From contig JBMNGN010000004.1 in the NCBI GenBank assembly GCA_050949865.1, positions 558,001 to 622,000 of the forward strand: a DNA stretch of 64,000 nt, in the 5' to 3' direction. The stretch comes from JBMNGN01 sp050949865 (GTDB taxonomy: Bacteria > Bacillota > Syntrophomonadia > Syntrophomonadales > Syntrophomonadaceae). Within the stretch, counting starts at the first letter, position 1. Each line of letters begins with the position of its first letter. Positions 23,398-32,789 of this stretch are shown in pieces. Below the pieces are notes generated by a model. That model was not told the DNA's origin. It searched no databases and saw nothing but the letters and a program-made list of their open reading frames with translations. The translations under genes and the position numbers were made by a program.

Positions 23398-23440
23398 GCG
23401 GGGGTATTCGAAGGAATGATACTCTCGCTTCGTGGTTTTT
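23398..23440 (+). terminator. Terminator-like hairpin after rplL
   Basis: A 10-bp stem with two G-T pairs (23398-23407 with 23419-23428), an 11-base loop, and TTTTT at 23436-23440. Partial termination here is known to set the ratio of L7/L12 to RNA polymerase in other bacteria. Confidence 0.65.
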
Positions 23441-23555
23441 ATAGGATTAATGAGAATTATTCTATAATTAGTCGTAATGTATTGCTAAACCTGCTAAGGT
23501 TTTTTGTTATAATTTTAATTGGGGTTTAAGAGGTAATAAGAAGGGAAAGGATTGT

Positions 23556-24224
23556 ATGTATAAGTATTTCCCATTGGTAGTAGCAGCTGTCTTATTCAGT
23601 CTATTATTTCCTATGCCAGTTTCTGCTTCCCAGGTGGAATGGCAAATAACCTGGCATGATGATAATACTTTGTCAGAAGCTATTATAATTGACGAGGCTT
23701 CCAACTTAACCAACCCAGTCTCCTGGCAAACAAGCCGAGTTGACGGCAAGACGGTTATGAATAGGAAGATATCGGATTGGGAGGCCTATAATAGACTTGA
23801 GGATAAGTTGCCCATTATAGTTGAGTCCAAAGATTTCTTAGTCTTTAGCTTGACCCTAATGAATATAGACGAGGATTATTCCTCGCAAAAACAGGGGACA
23901 TTCTACCAACTCACTGGTTTTAATGAAGGTACGATAACCATTAAATGCCCGAGTTTTATAATAAAAAGCTCGGCAAATAGTGTGGATAATCTTACTGCTA
24001 CCTGGAATTTGAAGCAGTTTGAACATTCCACCAACTTGCTGCAGGTATTGGTTTTTAACGGGCTATGGCTGGGGATATCTTTATTCGTGCTGGGTTTTTT
24101 GGCCGTATTTTGGATGTATTATAGAAACCTGAAAAAAGCACACCAGATAATTGAGCGTAGTTATTCACTGGATACGGTGTCTGTACAAAAAAAAGAACAG
24201 GAAAGAGATAATAATCCTAACTAA
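23556..24224 (+). CDS. Unrecognised secreted/membrane-anchored protein between rplL and rpoB
   Basis: I do not recognise this 222-residue protein. It has a clear signal peptide (residues 1-24, ending VSA-S), an extracytoplasmic domain of about 135 residues rich in Trp, Thr and Asn, one C-terminal transmembrane helix (~162-189, LLQVLVFNGLWLGISLFVLGF start) and a 30-residue charged cytoplasmic tail. A topology like this suits a surface or envelope-stress protein. GAAGGGAAAGG precedes the ATG. rplJL and rpoBC are usually adjacent; a membrane protein here is unexpected, although small methyltransferase or unknown genes occur at this spot in some Firmicutes. Confidence 0.75.
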   Translation: MYKYFPLVVAAVLFSLLFPMPVSASQVEWQITWHDDNTLSEAIIIDEASNLTNPVSWQTSRVDGKTVMNRKISDWEAYNRLEDKLPIIVESKDFLVFSLTLMNIDEDYSSQKQGTFYQLTGFNEGTITIKCPSFIIKSSANSVDNLTATWNLKQFEHSTNLLQVLVFNGLWLGISLFVLGFLAVFWMYYRNLKKAHQIIERSYSLDTVSVQKKEQERDNNPN

Positions 24225-24273
24225 TAAAATATTGAAAATCTCTGGAAATAAATCTAATAAATCTAATTTTTTC

Positions 24274-24302
24274 TTGACTAGCATAAATGATTATGATAAC
24301 AT
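24274..24302 (+). promoter_or_regulatory. Probable promoter for rpoBC
   Basis: TTGACT (24274-24279), 17-base spacer, TAACAT (24297-24302). It would give rpoBC a start separate from rplJL. Confidence 0.5.
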
Positions 24303-24368
24303 TAGTAATTGCCATTAATATTTTTAAGTGGTACTTATAATACTAGTTAGTATTTTAAGTTTGGAACA

Positions 24369-24400
24369 AAAAGCGAGGTTTTAGGTCAAGCCTTGCTTTT
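24369..24400 (+). terminator. Attenuator-like hairpin in the rpoB leader
   Basis: AAAAGCGAGG (24369-24378) pairs with CCTTGCTTTT (24391-24400), 10 bp with one G-T, loop 12 bases; the right arm ends in TTTT and more T follows. It lies 40 bases before rpoB, downstream of the putative promoter, so it could attenuate rpoBC. Confidence 0.5.
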
Positions 24401-24439
24401 CACTCTTTTGGGAAATAATTAAAGGGGTGAATTTTTGCG

Positions 24440-27400
24440 ATGGCTGAAATCGTCAATTACGGAAAAGTAAACAGGTTAAGCTATTCCCGTATTAAGGAAC
24501 CAATTAGCTTGCCAAATCTAATCCAGGTTCAGCTGAGTTCTTACCAGTGGTTTATTGAAAAAGGCCTGAAAGAGGCCTTGCAAGAGGTTTTCCCCATATC
24601 TGATTTTACAGGAACCCTGGAACTTGACTTTATAGGATATAGTTTGGGTGAACCTAAATATTCGGTTCATGAATGCAAAGAGAGGGATGTAAGTTATCAA
24701 GCCCCCCTAAAGCTGAAGGTCAGGTTAACTGACAAGGAAAACGGTGAGATAAAGGAATCTGAAGTATATATGGGCGATCTGCCCTTGATGACTGATAATG
24801 GCACCTTTATTATTAATGGTGCAGAAAGAGTTGTGGTTAGCCAATTAGTTAAATCCCCCGGGGTTTATTTCAGCGATCGGATTGACCTGGCTGGAAACAG
24901 GTTATTTGGTGCAACGATAATTCCAAACCGGGGTGCATGGTTTGAACTGGAGATGGACAGTGCCGGGGTTATTTACACCCGAATAGATAAAACCAGGAAA
25001 ATTCCGGTAACCGTTTTGCTGCGCGCTATCGGATATGAAACTAACGAGGTAATATTGGATCTTTTCAATGGCGATGAAACAATAAATAAAACCCTGGAAA
25101 AAGACCCCAGTACCAATAAAAAAGAAGGGCTGATTGAGTTCTATAGAAGGCTCAGACCAGGTGAGATGGCAACCGAGGAAGCGGCTGAGCAGTTACTAAA
25201 GAATCTTTTTTTTGATCCCAGAAGGTATGATATGGCTAATGTGGGAAGATATAAAGTCAATAAAAAACTGGGATTAAATATACCGATGGAAGTAAGACAC
25301 CTAACGGTAGAAGATATTACCGCAACTATTGCTTATCTTTTGAAACTGATAAGAGGCGAGGGTAAGACCGATGTTATTGATCATCTTGGTAACCGTAGAC
25401 TTCGTTCCATTGGAGAACTGCTGCAGAATCAGTTTAGAACCGGATTAGTGAGAATGGAACGGGTAGTCAGGGAGAGAATGAGTATCCATGACGTTGAAAC
25501 CCTTACCCCTCAAGTTCTAATCAATATCCGTCCAATAACGGCTGCAGTTAAGGAGTTTTTCGGTAGTTCCCAGTTGTCACAGTTTATGGATCAGACCAAC
25601 CCGCTGGCTGAGTTAACCCACAAAAGAAGATTAAGTGCCCTCGGCCCGGGAGGGCTCACCAGAGAAAGAGCCGGTTTTCAGGTTAGAGATGTCCACCATT
25701 CTCATTATGGGCGCATATGTCCCATCGAAACCCCGGAAGGTCCGAACATTGGGCTGATTGGGTCTTTGGCTACTTTTGCCCGGGTTAATGACTTTGGGTT
25801 TATAGAGACTCCCTATAGAAAGGTAGATAAAGAGTCGCGGCGGGTTTTGGATGAGATTGTGTACCTGACAGCTGATGAGGAGGACGAGTATATTGTAGCC
25901 CAGGCCAATGCCCCCCTTGATGAGAATGATTACTTTATAGAAGACCGGGTTGAAGCGAGATATTTTGAGGAAATCCTGGAAGTTCCTATAAACAAGGTTG
26001 ATTTCATGGACGTTTCCCCCAAACAGGTGTTCAGCGTTGCTACTTCCCTTATTCCATTCCTGGAAAATGATGATGCCAATAGGGCTCTTATGGGAGCCAA
26101 TATGCAACGGCAAGCTGTTCCTTTAGTAAGAACGGAAGCGCCGATTATTGGGACCGGTTTGGAATATAAGGCAGCCAAAGATTCTGGGGCGGTGGTTGTA
26201 GCAAAGAATTCTGGGATAGTGAAACGGGTAAGTGCCAGTAGGATTGTAATCCAGAATGATAGTGGAGGTATAGATACCTACGACCTGCTGAAATTTGTCA
26301 GATCAAACCAGGGTACTTGCTATAACCAGAGACCAATAGTAAAGGTCGGGGAAAGAGTTGAAGCCGATACAGTCATAGCTGATGGTCCCAGCACCCACTC
26401 AGGGGAGTTAGCCTTAGGCCGCAATGTTCTAGTGGGGTTTCTGCCCTGGGAAGGCTACAATTACGAGGATGCCATACTGATTTCGGAAAAATTGGTTAAA
26501 GAGGACGTATTTACTTCGATTCACATCGAAGAATATGAGTGCGAAGCCCGCGATACCAAGCTTGGTCCGGAGGAAATAACCCGAGATATACCCAATGTAT
26601 CGGAAGATATGTTGAAAAACCTGGATGAATACGGAGTTATTAGAATAGGCGCTGAAGTAAGGCCCGATGATATTCTGGTAGGTAAGGTCACTCCAAAAGG
26701 TGAAACCGAATTAACCCCAGAAGAAAGACTCTTACGGGCAATATTCGGGGAAAAGGCGCGTGAAGTCAGGGATTCCTCCCTACGGGTTCCCCATGGAGAA
26801 GCAGGAAAAATAGTAGCAGTCAAACGCTTTTCCCGGGAAAATGGTGATGAATTGCCTCCGGGCGTAAACCAATTAGTCAGGGTTTATATTGCGCAAAAGA
26901 GGAAGATTTCCGAAGGCGATAAGATGGCCGGACGCCATGGAAACAAGGGAGTCATTTCTCGTATTCTGCCTGAAGAAGATATGCCCTTTTTAGAGGATGG
27001 AACTCCATTAGAAATAGTGCTTAATCCCCTTGGAGTACCCTCAAGAATGAATATCGGGCAGATATTGGAATGCCATATGGGTTGGGCAGCCAAGGTTCTT
27101 GGGTATAAGATAGCTACTCCGGTTTTTGATGGAGCCGAAGAGGAAGATATATTTGCCATGCTGCGCGAAGCAAATTTGCCCGAAAACGGGAAGGCCGTTC
27201 TATATGACGGGAGGACCGGAGAAAAGTTTGACAACGAGATTACGGTCGGATATGTATACATGTTGAAGCTTGCGCATCTGGTTGATGATAAGATACACGC
27301 CCGATCCATCGGGCCATACTCCCTGGTAACCCAGCAGCCTCTGGGCGGCAAAGCCCAGTTTGGTGGTCAGAGGTTTGGAGAGATGGAAGTCTGGGCCCTT

Positions 27401-27802
27401 GAAGCTTATGGGTCAGCATATACTTTGCAGGAAATATTGACGGTAAAATCAGATGATGTTGTAGGTAGGTTAAAGACCTATGAATCCATTGTTAAAGGAG
27501 AAAACATACCTGAGCCTGGAGTTCCGGAAGGCTTTAAAGTCCTGATAAAGGAGCTTCAAAGCCTGGCTTTGGATGTAAGGATATTATCTGAAGATGACTC
27601 CGAAATCCATATAAAGGATATGGATTATGAGGTTAATGAAAAAGAGAAAGCGAGGGAGCTGGGGGTAGAATTACCCGAAACAACCATAGGCAGACCTGAT
27701 AATGTCAACAACGAATTGAATGAGGATATAGATGAGGAGGAAGATATGGATTTTGATGAATCGGATGAAGACATTGAGGATTTAATTGATAAAAGCTTGT
27801 AA
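24440..27802 (+). CDS. rpoB: RNA polymerase beta subunit
   Basis: 1120 aa, full length for Firmicutes. The rifampicin region reads SQLSQFMDQTNPLAELTHKR then RLSALGPGGL: the Asp, His and Ser positions most often changed in resistance (516, 526, 531 in E. coli numbering) are wild type. The GDKMAGRHGNKGV active-site segment is complete and an acidic tail (EEDMDFDESDEDIEDL) ends the protein. AAAGGGGTGA precedes ATG 24440. rpoC follows after 107 bases. Confidence 0.99.
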   Translation: MAEIVNYGKVNRLSYSRIKEPISLPNLIQVQLSSYQWFIEKGLKEALQEVFPISDFTGTLELDFIGYSLGEPKYSVHECKERDVSYQAPLKLKVRLTDKENGEIKESEVYMGDLPLMTDNGTFIINGAERVVVSQLVKSPGVYFSDRIDLAGNRLFGATIIPNRGAWFELEMDSAGVIYTRIDKTRKIPVTVLLRAIGYETNEVILDLFNGDETINKTLEKDPSTNKKEGLIEFYRRLRPGEMATEEAAEQLLKNLFFDPRRYDMANVGRYKVNKKLGLNIPMEVRHLTVEDITATIAYLLKLIRGEGKTDVIDHLGNRRLRSIGELLQNQFRTGLVRMERVVRERMSIHDVETLTPQVLINIRPITAAVKEFFGSSQLSQFMDQTNPLAELTHKRRLSALGPGGLTRERAGFQVRDVHHSHYGRICPIETPEGPNIGLIGSLATFARVNDFGFIETPYRKVDKESRRVLDEIVYLTADEEDEYIVAQANAPLDENDYFIEDRVEARYFEEILEVPINKVDFMDVSPKQVFSVATSLIPFLENDDANRALMGANMQRQAVPLVRTEAPIIGTGLEYKAAKDSGAVVVAKNSGIVKRVSASRIVIQNDSGGIDTYDLLKFVRSNQGTCYNQRPIVKVGERVEADTVIADGPSTHSGELALGRNVLVGFLPWEGYNYEDAILISEKLVKEDVFTSIHIEEYECEARDTKLGPEEITRDIPNVSEDMLKNLDEYGVIRIGAEVRPDDILVGKVTPKGETELTPEERLLRAIFGEKAREVRDSSLRVPHGEAGKIVAVKRFSRENGDELPPGVNQLVRVYIAQKRKISEGDKMAGRHGNKGVISRILPEEDMPFLEDGTPLEIVLNPLGVPSRMNIGQILECHMGWAAKVLGYKIATPVFDGAEEEDIFAMLREANLPENGKAVLYDGRTGEKFDNEITVGYVYMLKLAHLVDDKIHARSIGPYSLVTQQPLGGKAQFGGQRFGEMEVWALEAYGSAYTLQEILTVKSDDVVGRLKTYESIVKGENIPEPGVPEGFKVLIKELQSLALDVRILSEDDSEIHIKDMDYEVNEKEKARELGVELPETTIGRPDNVNNELNEDIDEEEDMDFDESDEDIEDLIDKSL

Positions 27803-27909
27803 GAGTATAGTCATTTAATCCCGGTTGCTTTTCGATTCTATTTCGATTCTATATTGAGGGTAAGTCTTACTGGTTGCGATTCCATCTTTTTTAGAAGGGA
27901 GAGAATGGT

Positions 27910-30900
27910 TTGTTAGATGTAAACAATTTTGAACGGATCAAGATATCCCTGGCTGCACCTGAGCAAATACGTTCCTGGAGCAGTGGTGAGGTAAAGAAAC
28001 CTGAAACCATTAACTACCGAACCCTGAGACCGGAAAAGGAAGGACTCTTTTGTGAAAAGATTTTTGGACCCGTAAAAGATTGGGAATGCCACTGCGGAAA
28101 ATATAAAAGGGTTAGACATAAAGGTATCGTTTGCGACCGCTGTGGAGTTGAAGTTACAACTTCTAAAGTTAGAAGAGAAAGAATGGGGCACATTGAATTA
28201 GCGGCTCCAGTCTGTCACATATGGTACCTAAAGGGGATTCCCAGCAGAATAGGATTACTTCTGGATATGTCTCCCAAAGTATTAGAGAAAGTCATATACT
28301 TTGTTAATTATATAGTAATTGATCCCGGTGATACCCCTCTGCTTAAGAAACAACTGCTAAACGAGCGGGAATACCGTGAAAGCAAAGAGAAGTATGGAAA
28401 TGCCTTTGTAGCAAAGATTGGGGCTGAGGCAGTGAAAATCCTGCTGGCAGAGGTAGACCTGGTATCACTTTCCCAGGAATTAAAGAATGAAATAGCAACT
28501 AGTACCGGTCAACGCAAAAGCAGAGCCATAAAACGGCTGGAGGTTGTGGAAGCTTTCAGGTTGTCGCATAATGATCCGCAATGGATGATCCTGGATGTGC
28601 TTCCAGTAATACCTCCTGAACTAAGGCCTATGGTTCAGCTGGATGGGGGACGTTTTGCCACCTCGGATTTGAATGACTTGTACCGCCGGGTGATAAACCG
28701 GAACAATAGGCTAAAAAGGCTGTTGGACTTGGGAGCTCCGGATATTATAGTACGGAATGAAAAAAGAATGCTCCAGGAAGCAGTTGATGCTTTAATTGAT
28801 AATGGCAGGAGAGGAAGGCCGGTAACCGGACCGGGTAATAGACCTTTGAAATCGCTGAGCGATATGCTTAAAGGCAAACAAGGGCGTTTCCGGCAGAATC
28901 TATTAGGGAAGCGAGTAGATTATTCAGGAAGATCAGTCATAGTGGTGGGACCTAATTTAAAAATGCATCAGTGTGGCTTGCCCAAGGAGATGGCTTTGGA
29001 GCTCTTTAAACCCTTTGTAATGAAAAAGCTGGTAGACAGGGGTATAGCTTCAAATATTAAAAGCGCCAAAAAGATGGTTGAAAGGGGCAGAGAAGAGGTT
29101 TGGGATATTTTAGACGATGTTATTAAAGAACACCCAGTACTTTTAAACCGTGCTCCTACCCTTCACCGCTTAGGGATTCAGGCTTTTGAACCAGTATTGG
29201 TGGAAGGGCGGGCATTACAGCTGCATCCTTTAGTTTGTACTGCCTATAATGCTGATTTTGATGGTGATCAGATGGCGGTCCATGTACCTCTTTCAGCTGA
29301 AGCCCAGACTGAAGCCCGGTTATTAATGCTGGCCAGCAATAACATCCTAAACCCCAAGGATGGTAAGCCGGTGGTAACTCCTACCCAGGATATGGTTATC
29401 GGGTTATATTATCTAACTTATATGGGTGAAGAGGATAAAAACGTGCCAAATCCTAAGTGCTATAGCAGTGCTGAAGAAGCACGCATGGTGTATGAACTGA
29501 ATTATATAAGATTGCATGAGAAGATAAAGGTTAAGCTGAAACTTTCCCAAACCAGGGGATATGGTAACGGCCATGAGTATAAAGAAGAGCTGGTGGAAAC
29601 GTCAGTAGGCAGAATCATCTTTAACGAGATTATTCCTCCCAGTCTCGGTTTCTACAATGAAGTGATCGATAAAAAGAAGCTGGGCAGTATCGTATATGAA
29701 TGTTACAGGCTGGAAGGAAATGCCGTAACTGCAGAGATGCTTGATGGTATTAAACGTTTAGGCTACTCTTTTTCCACTAAAGCGGGTATAACCGTAGGGA
29801 TAACCGATTTTGAAACCCCTGAGGCCAAAAACACTATTTTGGCTGAGGCTGACAAGGTGGTTGAAGCTATCGAAGATGATTTTCTGGTCGGGCTGATTAC
29901 TGATGAAGAAAGGCATTCCCAGGTAGTAGAAATATGGAATCAGGCTACTGAGGATGTGACTGAAGCTTTGAAGGTAAGCCTGCCTGAAGACAATCCTGTG
30001 TATATGATGGCTATTTCCGGTGCTCGGGGTAATTTCCAGCAAATAAGGCAGCTGGCAGGAATGCGCGGTCTTATGGCTGATCCCTCAGGTAAGATAATTG
30101 ATCTGCCGATTAAGGCCAATTTCCGGGAAGGGCTGACCGTTTTGGAATACTTCATTTCAACTCATGGGGCCAGGAAAGGATTGGCAGATACAGCACTGCG
30201 AACCGCTGATTCCGGTTACCTTACCCGAAGGCTGGTTGATGTTTCCCAGGATGTAATAGTGAGAGAAGAGGATTGCGAGTCAGCCGAGGGAATATGGGTG
30301 GAAAAGATTACCGAGGGATCCCAGTTAATAGAACCATTGCACCAGAGGATTATTGGGCGGGTATCATTAGATACCATTATCCATTCCCAAACCGGGAAGG
30401 TATTGGTTGAAGAAAACCAGATGATTGATGATGATACAGGATATGAAATTGAAAAAGCAGGAATAAAAAGGGTAAAAATAAGGAGTGTTTTAACCTGTAA
30501 AACTAAACACGGAGTATGCAAAAAGTGTTACGGACGTAATCTGGCTACCGGGTATGATGTAGAAATAGGAGAAGCGGTTGGTATTTTAGCAGCCCAGTCC
30601 ATAGGAGAGCCAGGAACCCAGTTAACCATGCGTACTTTCCATACCGGCGGAGTTGCCGGGGATGATATAACTAGAGGTTTGCCCAGGGTCGAGGAGCTTT
30701 TTGAAGTGCGTAAACCAAAAGGGCAAGCGGTAGTAACCGAGGTATCAGGAACAGCACGGTTTGGAGAAAACAAAGGCCGGCGGGAAGTGGAGATAATTGG
30801 AGAAAATGGAGAAGTATTGGCATCTTATCCGGTTCATTATGGATCCCGCCTGAAGGTAGCTGAGGGTGACTATTTGGAAATTGGTGATGCTTTAACTGAA

Positions 30901-31401
30901 GGGCCTCTAAATCCCCATGATATCCTTAAAACTAAAGGACTTCAGGAAGTGCAGAGATATTTGTTGCAGGAAGTGCAAAAAGTATACCGTTCTCAAGGGG
31001 TTGATATCAGCGATAAGCATATTGAGATTATGATTCGCCAGATGCTGAAAAAGGTGAAAATTGAAGATTCCGGCGATACCAATATGCTTCCAGGGGCGTT
31101 TGTAGATATTTCCTATTTTGAGGATGAAAATCTAAAAGCCATTAGGAACAATCAGCTGCCAGCAGTATGTTCGCCTATGCTCCTAGGCATTACCAAGGCT
31201 TCTTTGAACACCGACTCCTTTTTATCAGCCGCTTCGTTCCAGGAGACTACCAAGGTCTTAACCGAAGCTGCAATAAAGGGGAAAATTGATAACCTGATCG
31301 GTCTTAAGGAGAATGTGATTATTGGGAAGTTAATACCCGCTGGTACGGGATATTCCCTGTACCGGAATACAGATGTAATCGAGCAGACCGCTCAGGAATA
31401 A
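27910..31401 (+). CDS. rpoC: RNA polymerase beta' subunit
   Basis: 1163 aa from TTG 27910, with AAGGGAGAG upstream. The catalytic Mg-binding motif NADFDGDQM, the N-terminal zinc ribbon (CHCGKYKR...CDRCGVEV), the second zinc site (CKTKHGVCKKCYG) and the trigger-loop region (MRTFHTGGVAG) are all seen. The catalytic core works with RpoB. No large lineage-specific insertion is evident. The downstream gap of 181 bases holds the promoter for the str operon. Confidence 0.99.
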   Translation: MLDVNNFERIKISLAAPEQIRSWSSGEVKKPETINYRTLRPEKEGLFCEKIFGPVKDWECHCGKYKRVRHKGIVCDRCGVEVTTSKVRRERMGHIELAAPVCHIWYLKGIPSRIGLLLDMSPKVLEKVIYFVNYIVIDPGDTPLLKKQLLNEREYRESKEKYGNAFVAKIGAEAVKILLAEVDLVSLSQELKNEIATSTGQRKSRAIKRLEVVEAFRLSHNDPQWMILDVLPVIPPELRPMVQLDGGRFATSDLNDLYRRVINRNNRLKRLLDLGAPDIIVRNEKRMLQEAVDALIDNGRRGRPVTGPGNRPLKSLSDMLKGKQGRFRQNLLGKRVDYSGRSVIVVGPNLKMHQCGLPKEMALELFKPFVMKKLVDRGIASNIKSAKKMVERGREEVWDILDDVIKEHPVLLNRAPTLHRLGIQAFEPVLVEGRALQLHPLVCTAYNADFDGDQMAVHVPLSAEAQTEARLLMLASNNILNPKDGKPVVTPTQDMVIGLYYLTYMGEEDKNVPNPKCYSSAEEARMVYELNYIRLHEKIKVKLKLSQTRGYGNGHEYKEELVETSVGRIIFNEIIPPSLGFYNEVIDKKKLGSIVYECYRLEGNAVTAEMLDGIKRLGYSFSTKAGITVGITDFETPEAKNTILAEADKVVEAIEDDFLVGLITDEERHSQVVEIWNQATEDVTEALKVSLPEDNPVYMMAISGARGNFQQIRQLAGMRGLMADPSGKIIDLPIKANFREGLTVLEYFISTHGARKGLADTALRTADSGYLTRRLVDVSQDVIVREEDCESAEGIWVEKITEGSQLIEPLHQRIIGRVSLDTIIHSQTGKVLVEENQMIDDDTGYEIEKAGIKRVKIRSVLTCKTKHGVCKKCYGRNLATGYDVEIGEAVGILAAQSIGEPGTQLTMRTFHTGGVAGDDITRGLPRVEELFEVRKPKGQAVVTEVSGTARFGENKGRREVEIIGENGEVLASYPVHYGSRLKVAEGDYLEIGDALTEGPLNPHDILKTKGLQEVQRYLLQEVQKVYRSQGVDISDKHIEIMIRQMLKKVKIEDSGDTNMLPGAFVDISYFEDENLKAIRNNQLPAVCSPMLLGITKASLNTDSFLSAASFQETTKVLTEAAIKGKIDNLIGLKENVIIGKLIPAGTGYSLYRNTDVIEQTAQE

Positions 31402-31495
31402 TAGAACCGGGGAGTGGTGCGAACTAGAGATTTAACCGAAAAAACCAGTATAAAGATGCTGAAGTTGAAATTTCGATTAAGGGCTGAATGATTAG

Positions 31496-31525
31496 TTGAC
31501 TAGGCCTGTATACAGGTGCTAAAAT
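31496..31525 (+). promoter_or_regulatory. Promoter of the str operon with a palindrome in the spacer
   Basis: TTGACT (31496-31501), 18-base spacer, TAAAAT (31520-31525). The spacer contains the perfect 12-base palindrome CCTGTATACAGG (31505-31516), placed where a repressor dimer could block RNA polymerase. Confidence 0.65.
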
Positions 31526-31582
31526 ATCTAAGTGTGTTCTTTTATCTGTTAAAGTTTACTACTCACAAGGGGGATATAACCT

Positions 31583-31843
31583 TTGTCGCTGAGTGATCTT
31601 AAAAGGTGTCATAAGGTGATTGGAACTAAGCAGGTAAAGAAAGCCATAGCCAAGGGTCAGGTTCAAAAGGTATATATTGCCAGGGATGCAGAGCCATATA
31701 TAATTGAACCGATTAAAGAGCTGTGCCGACAGCATCAGATAAGTTATGAGCTAGCTGAAAACATGGAAATACTAGGCAAGGCGTGCGGTATAAATGTAGG
31801 CTCTGCAACTGTTGCTGTTTTAAACCCAGATACAGATAGCTAA
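31583..31843 (+). CDS. rplGB: L7Ae/L30e-family ribosomal protein (YbxF-like)
   Basis: 86 aa starting at TTG 31583 with AAGGGGGATA upstream. The fold is the L7Ae/L30e family that binds kink-turn RNA: IGTKQVKKAIAKGQVQKVYIARDAEP, then ACGINVGSATVAVL. In Firmicutes this gene usually sits between rpoC and rpsL, as here. Its role on the ribosome is minor and not fully known. Confidence 0.93.
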   Translation: MSLSDLKRCHKVIGTKQVKKAIAKGQVQKVYIARDAEPYIIEPIKELCRQHQISYELAENMEILGKACGINVGSATVAVLNPDTDS

Positions 31844-31881
31844 GTATTCTAGAGCTGCTCTTATGGAAGGAGGTGCAGTAA

Positions 31882-32259
31882 ATGCCAACCATTAATCAAT
31901 TAGTTAGAAAAGGACGGGAACAGGAAGAGAAGAAATCTACGGCACCAGCCCTGAAAAATTGTCCCCAAAAAAGAGGAGTATGTACCCGTGTATATACTAC
32001 CACTCCAAAGAAACCTAACTCTGCCTTGAGGAAAATCGCCAGGGTAAGGTTAACCAATGGGATAGAAGTTACCGCTTACATTCCTGGTATAGGTCATAAT
32101 CTGCAAGAGCATTCGGTTGTGCTTATTAGAGGAGGCAGGGTTAAGGACTTGCCAGGAGTCAGGTATCATATTATTCGAGGAACTCTTGATGCAGCTGGAG
32201 TTCAAAACCGCAACCAGGGAAGATCTAAATACGGTACTAAGAAGCCGAAAAAGAAATAA
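31882..32259 (+). CDS. rpsL: Ribosomal protein S12
   Basis: 125 aa with TPKKPNSALRKIARV and GGRVKDLPGVRYHIIRG, the two decoding-centre loops. The Lys residues altered in streptomycin resistance (43 and 88 in E. coli) are unchanged. GGAGGTGCAG precedes ATG 31882. First classical gene of the str operon; rpsG follows after 15 bases. Confidence 0.99.
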   Translation: MPTINQLVRKGREQEEKKSTAPALKNCPQKRGVCTRVYTTTPKKPNSALRKIARVRLTNGIEVTAYIPGIGHNLQEHSVVLIRGGRVKDLPGVRYHIIRGTLDAAGVQNRNQGRSKYGTKKPKKK

Positions 32260-32274
32260 GAAAGGAGGCACTAT

Positions 32275-32745
32275 ATGCCTAGAAAGGGGCCGGTTCCAAA
32301 AAGGGATGTTCTGCCTGATCCCATTTATAACAGCAAGGTATTTACTAAACTTGTAAATCAGGTTATGTGGGATGGTAAAAAAAGTATTGCGGAGAATATT
32401 TGCTACAGTGCATTTCAAATTATAGAGAAAAAAATAGGGAAAAACCCTATGGAAGTATTTGAAGAAGCGATGAAAAATGTTACTCCGGTGTTGGAAGTAA
32501 GAGCTAGAAGAGTCGGAGGGGCCAACTATCAGGTTCCAGTCGAAGTTAGACCGGAAAGAAGGCAGACCCTTGCTATACGTTGGATAGTATCTTATGCCCG
32601 TAAACGGGGAGAAAAGACGATGGCTGAGCGAATTGCTGGTGAAATAATGGATGCTTATAATAGCACCGGCGGTTCTTTTAAGAAAAAAGAGGATACTCAT
32701 AAGATGGCCGAAGCAAACAAGGCCTTTGCCCATTATCGTTGGTAG
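32275..32745 (+). CDS. rpsG: Ribosomal protein S7
   Basis: 156 aa, standard length. Signature VTPVLEVRARRVGGANYQVPVEV is complete. S7 nucleates assembly of the 30S head and contacts E-site tRNA. AGAAAGGAGG precedes ATG 32275. fusA follows after 44 bases. Confidence 0.99.
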   Translation: MPRKGPVPKRDVLPDPIYNSKVFTKLVNQVMWDGKKSIAENICYSAFQIIEKKIGKNPMEVFEEAMKNVTPVLEVRARRVGGANYQVPVEVRPERRQTLAIRWIVSYARKRGEKTMAERIAGEIMDAYNSTGGSFKKKEDTHKMAEANKAFAHYRW

Positions 32746-32789
32746 AAATTAGTTTTAAAAACTGGTAAATGGTTTAGGAGTGTATGGTA

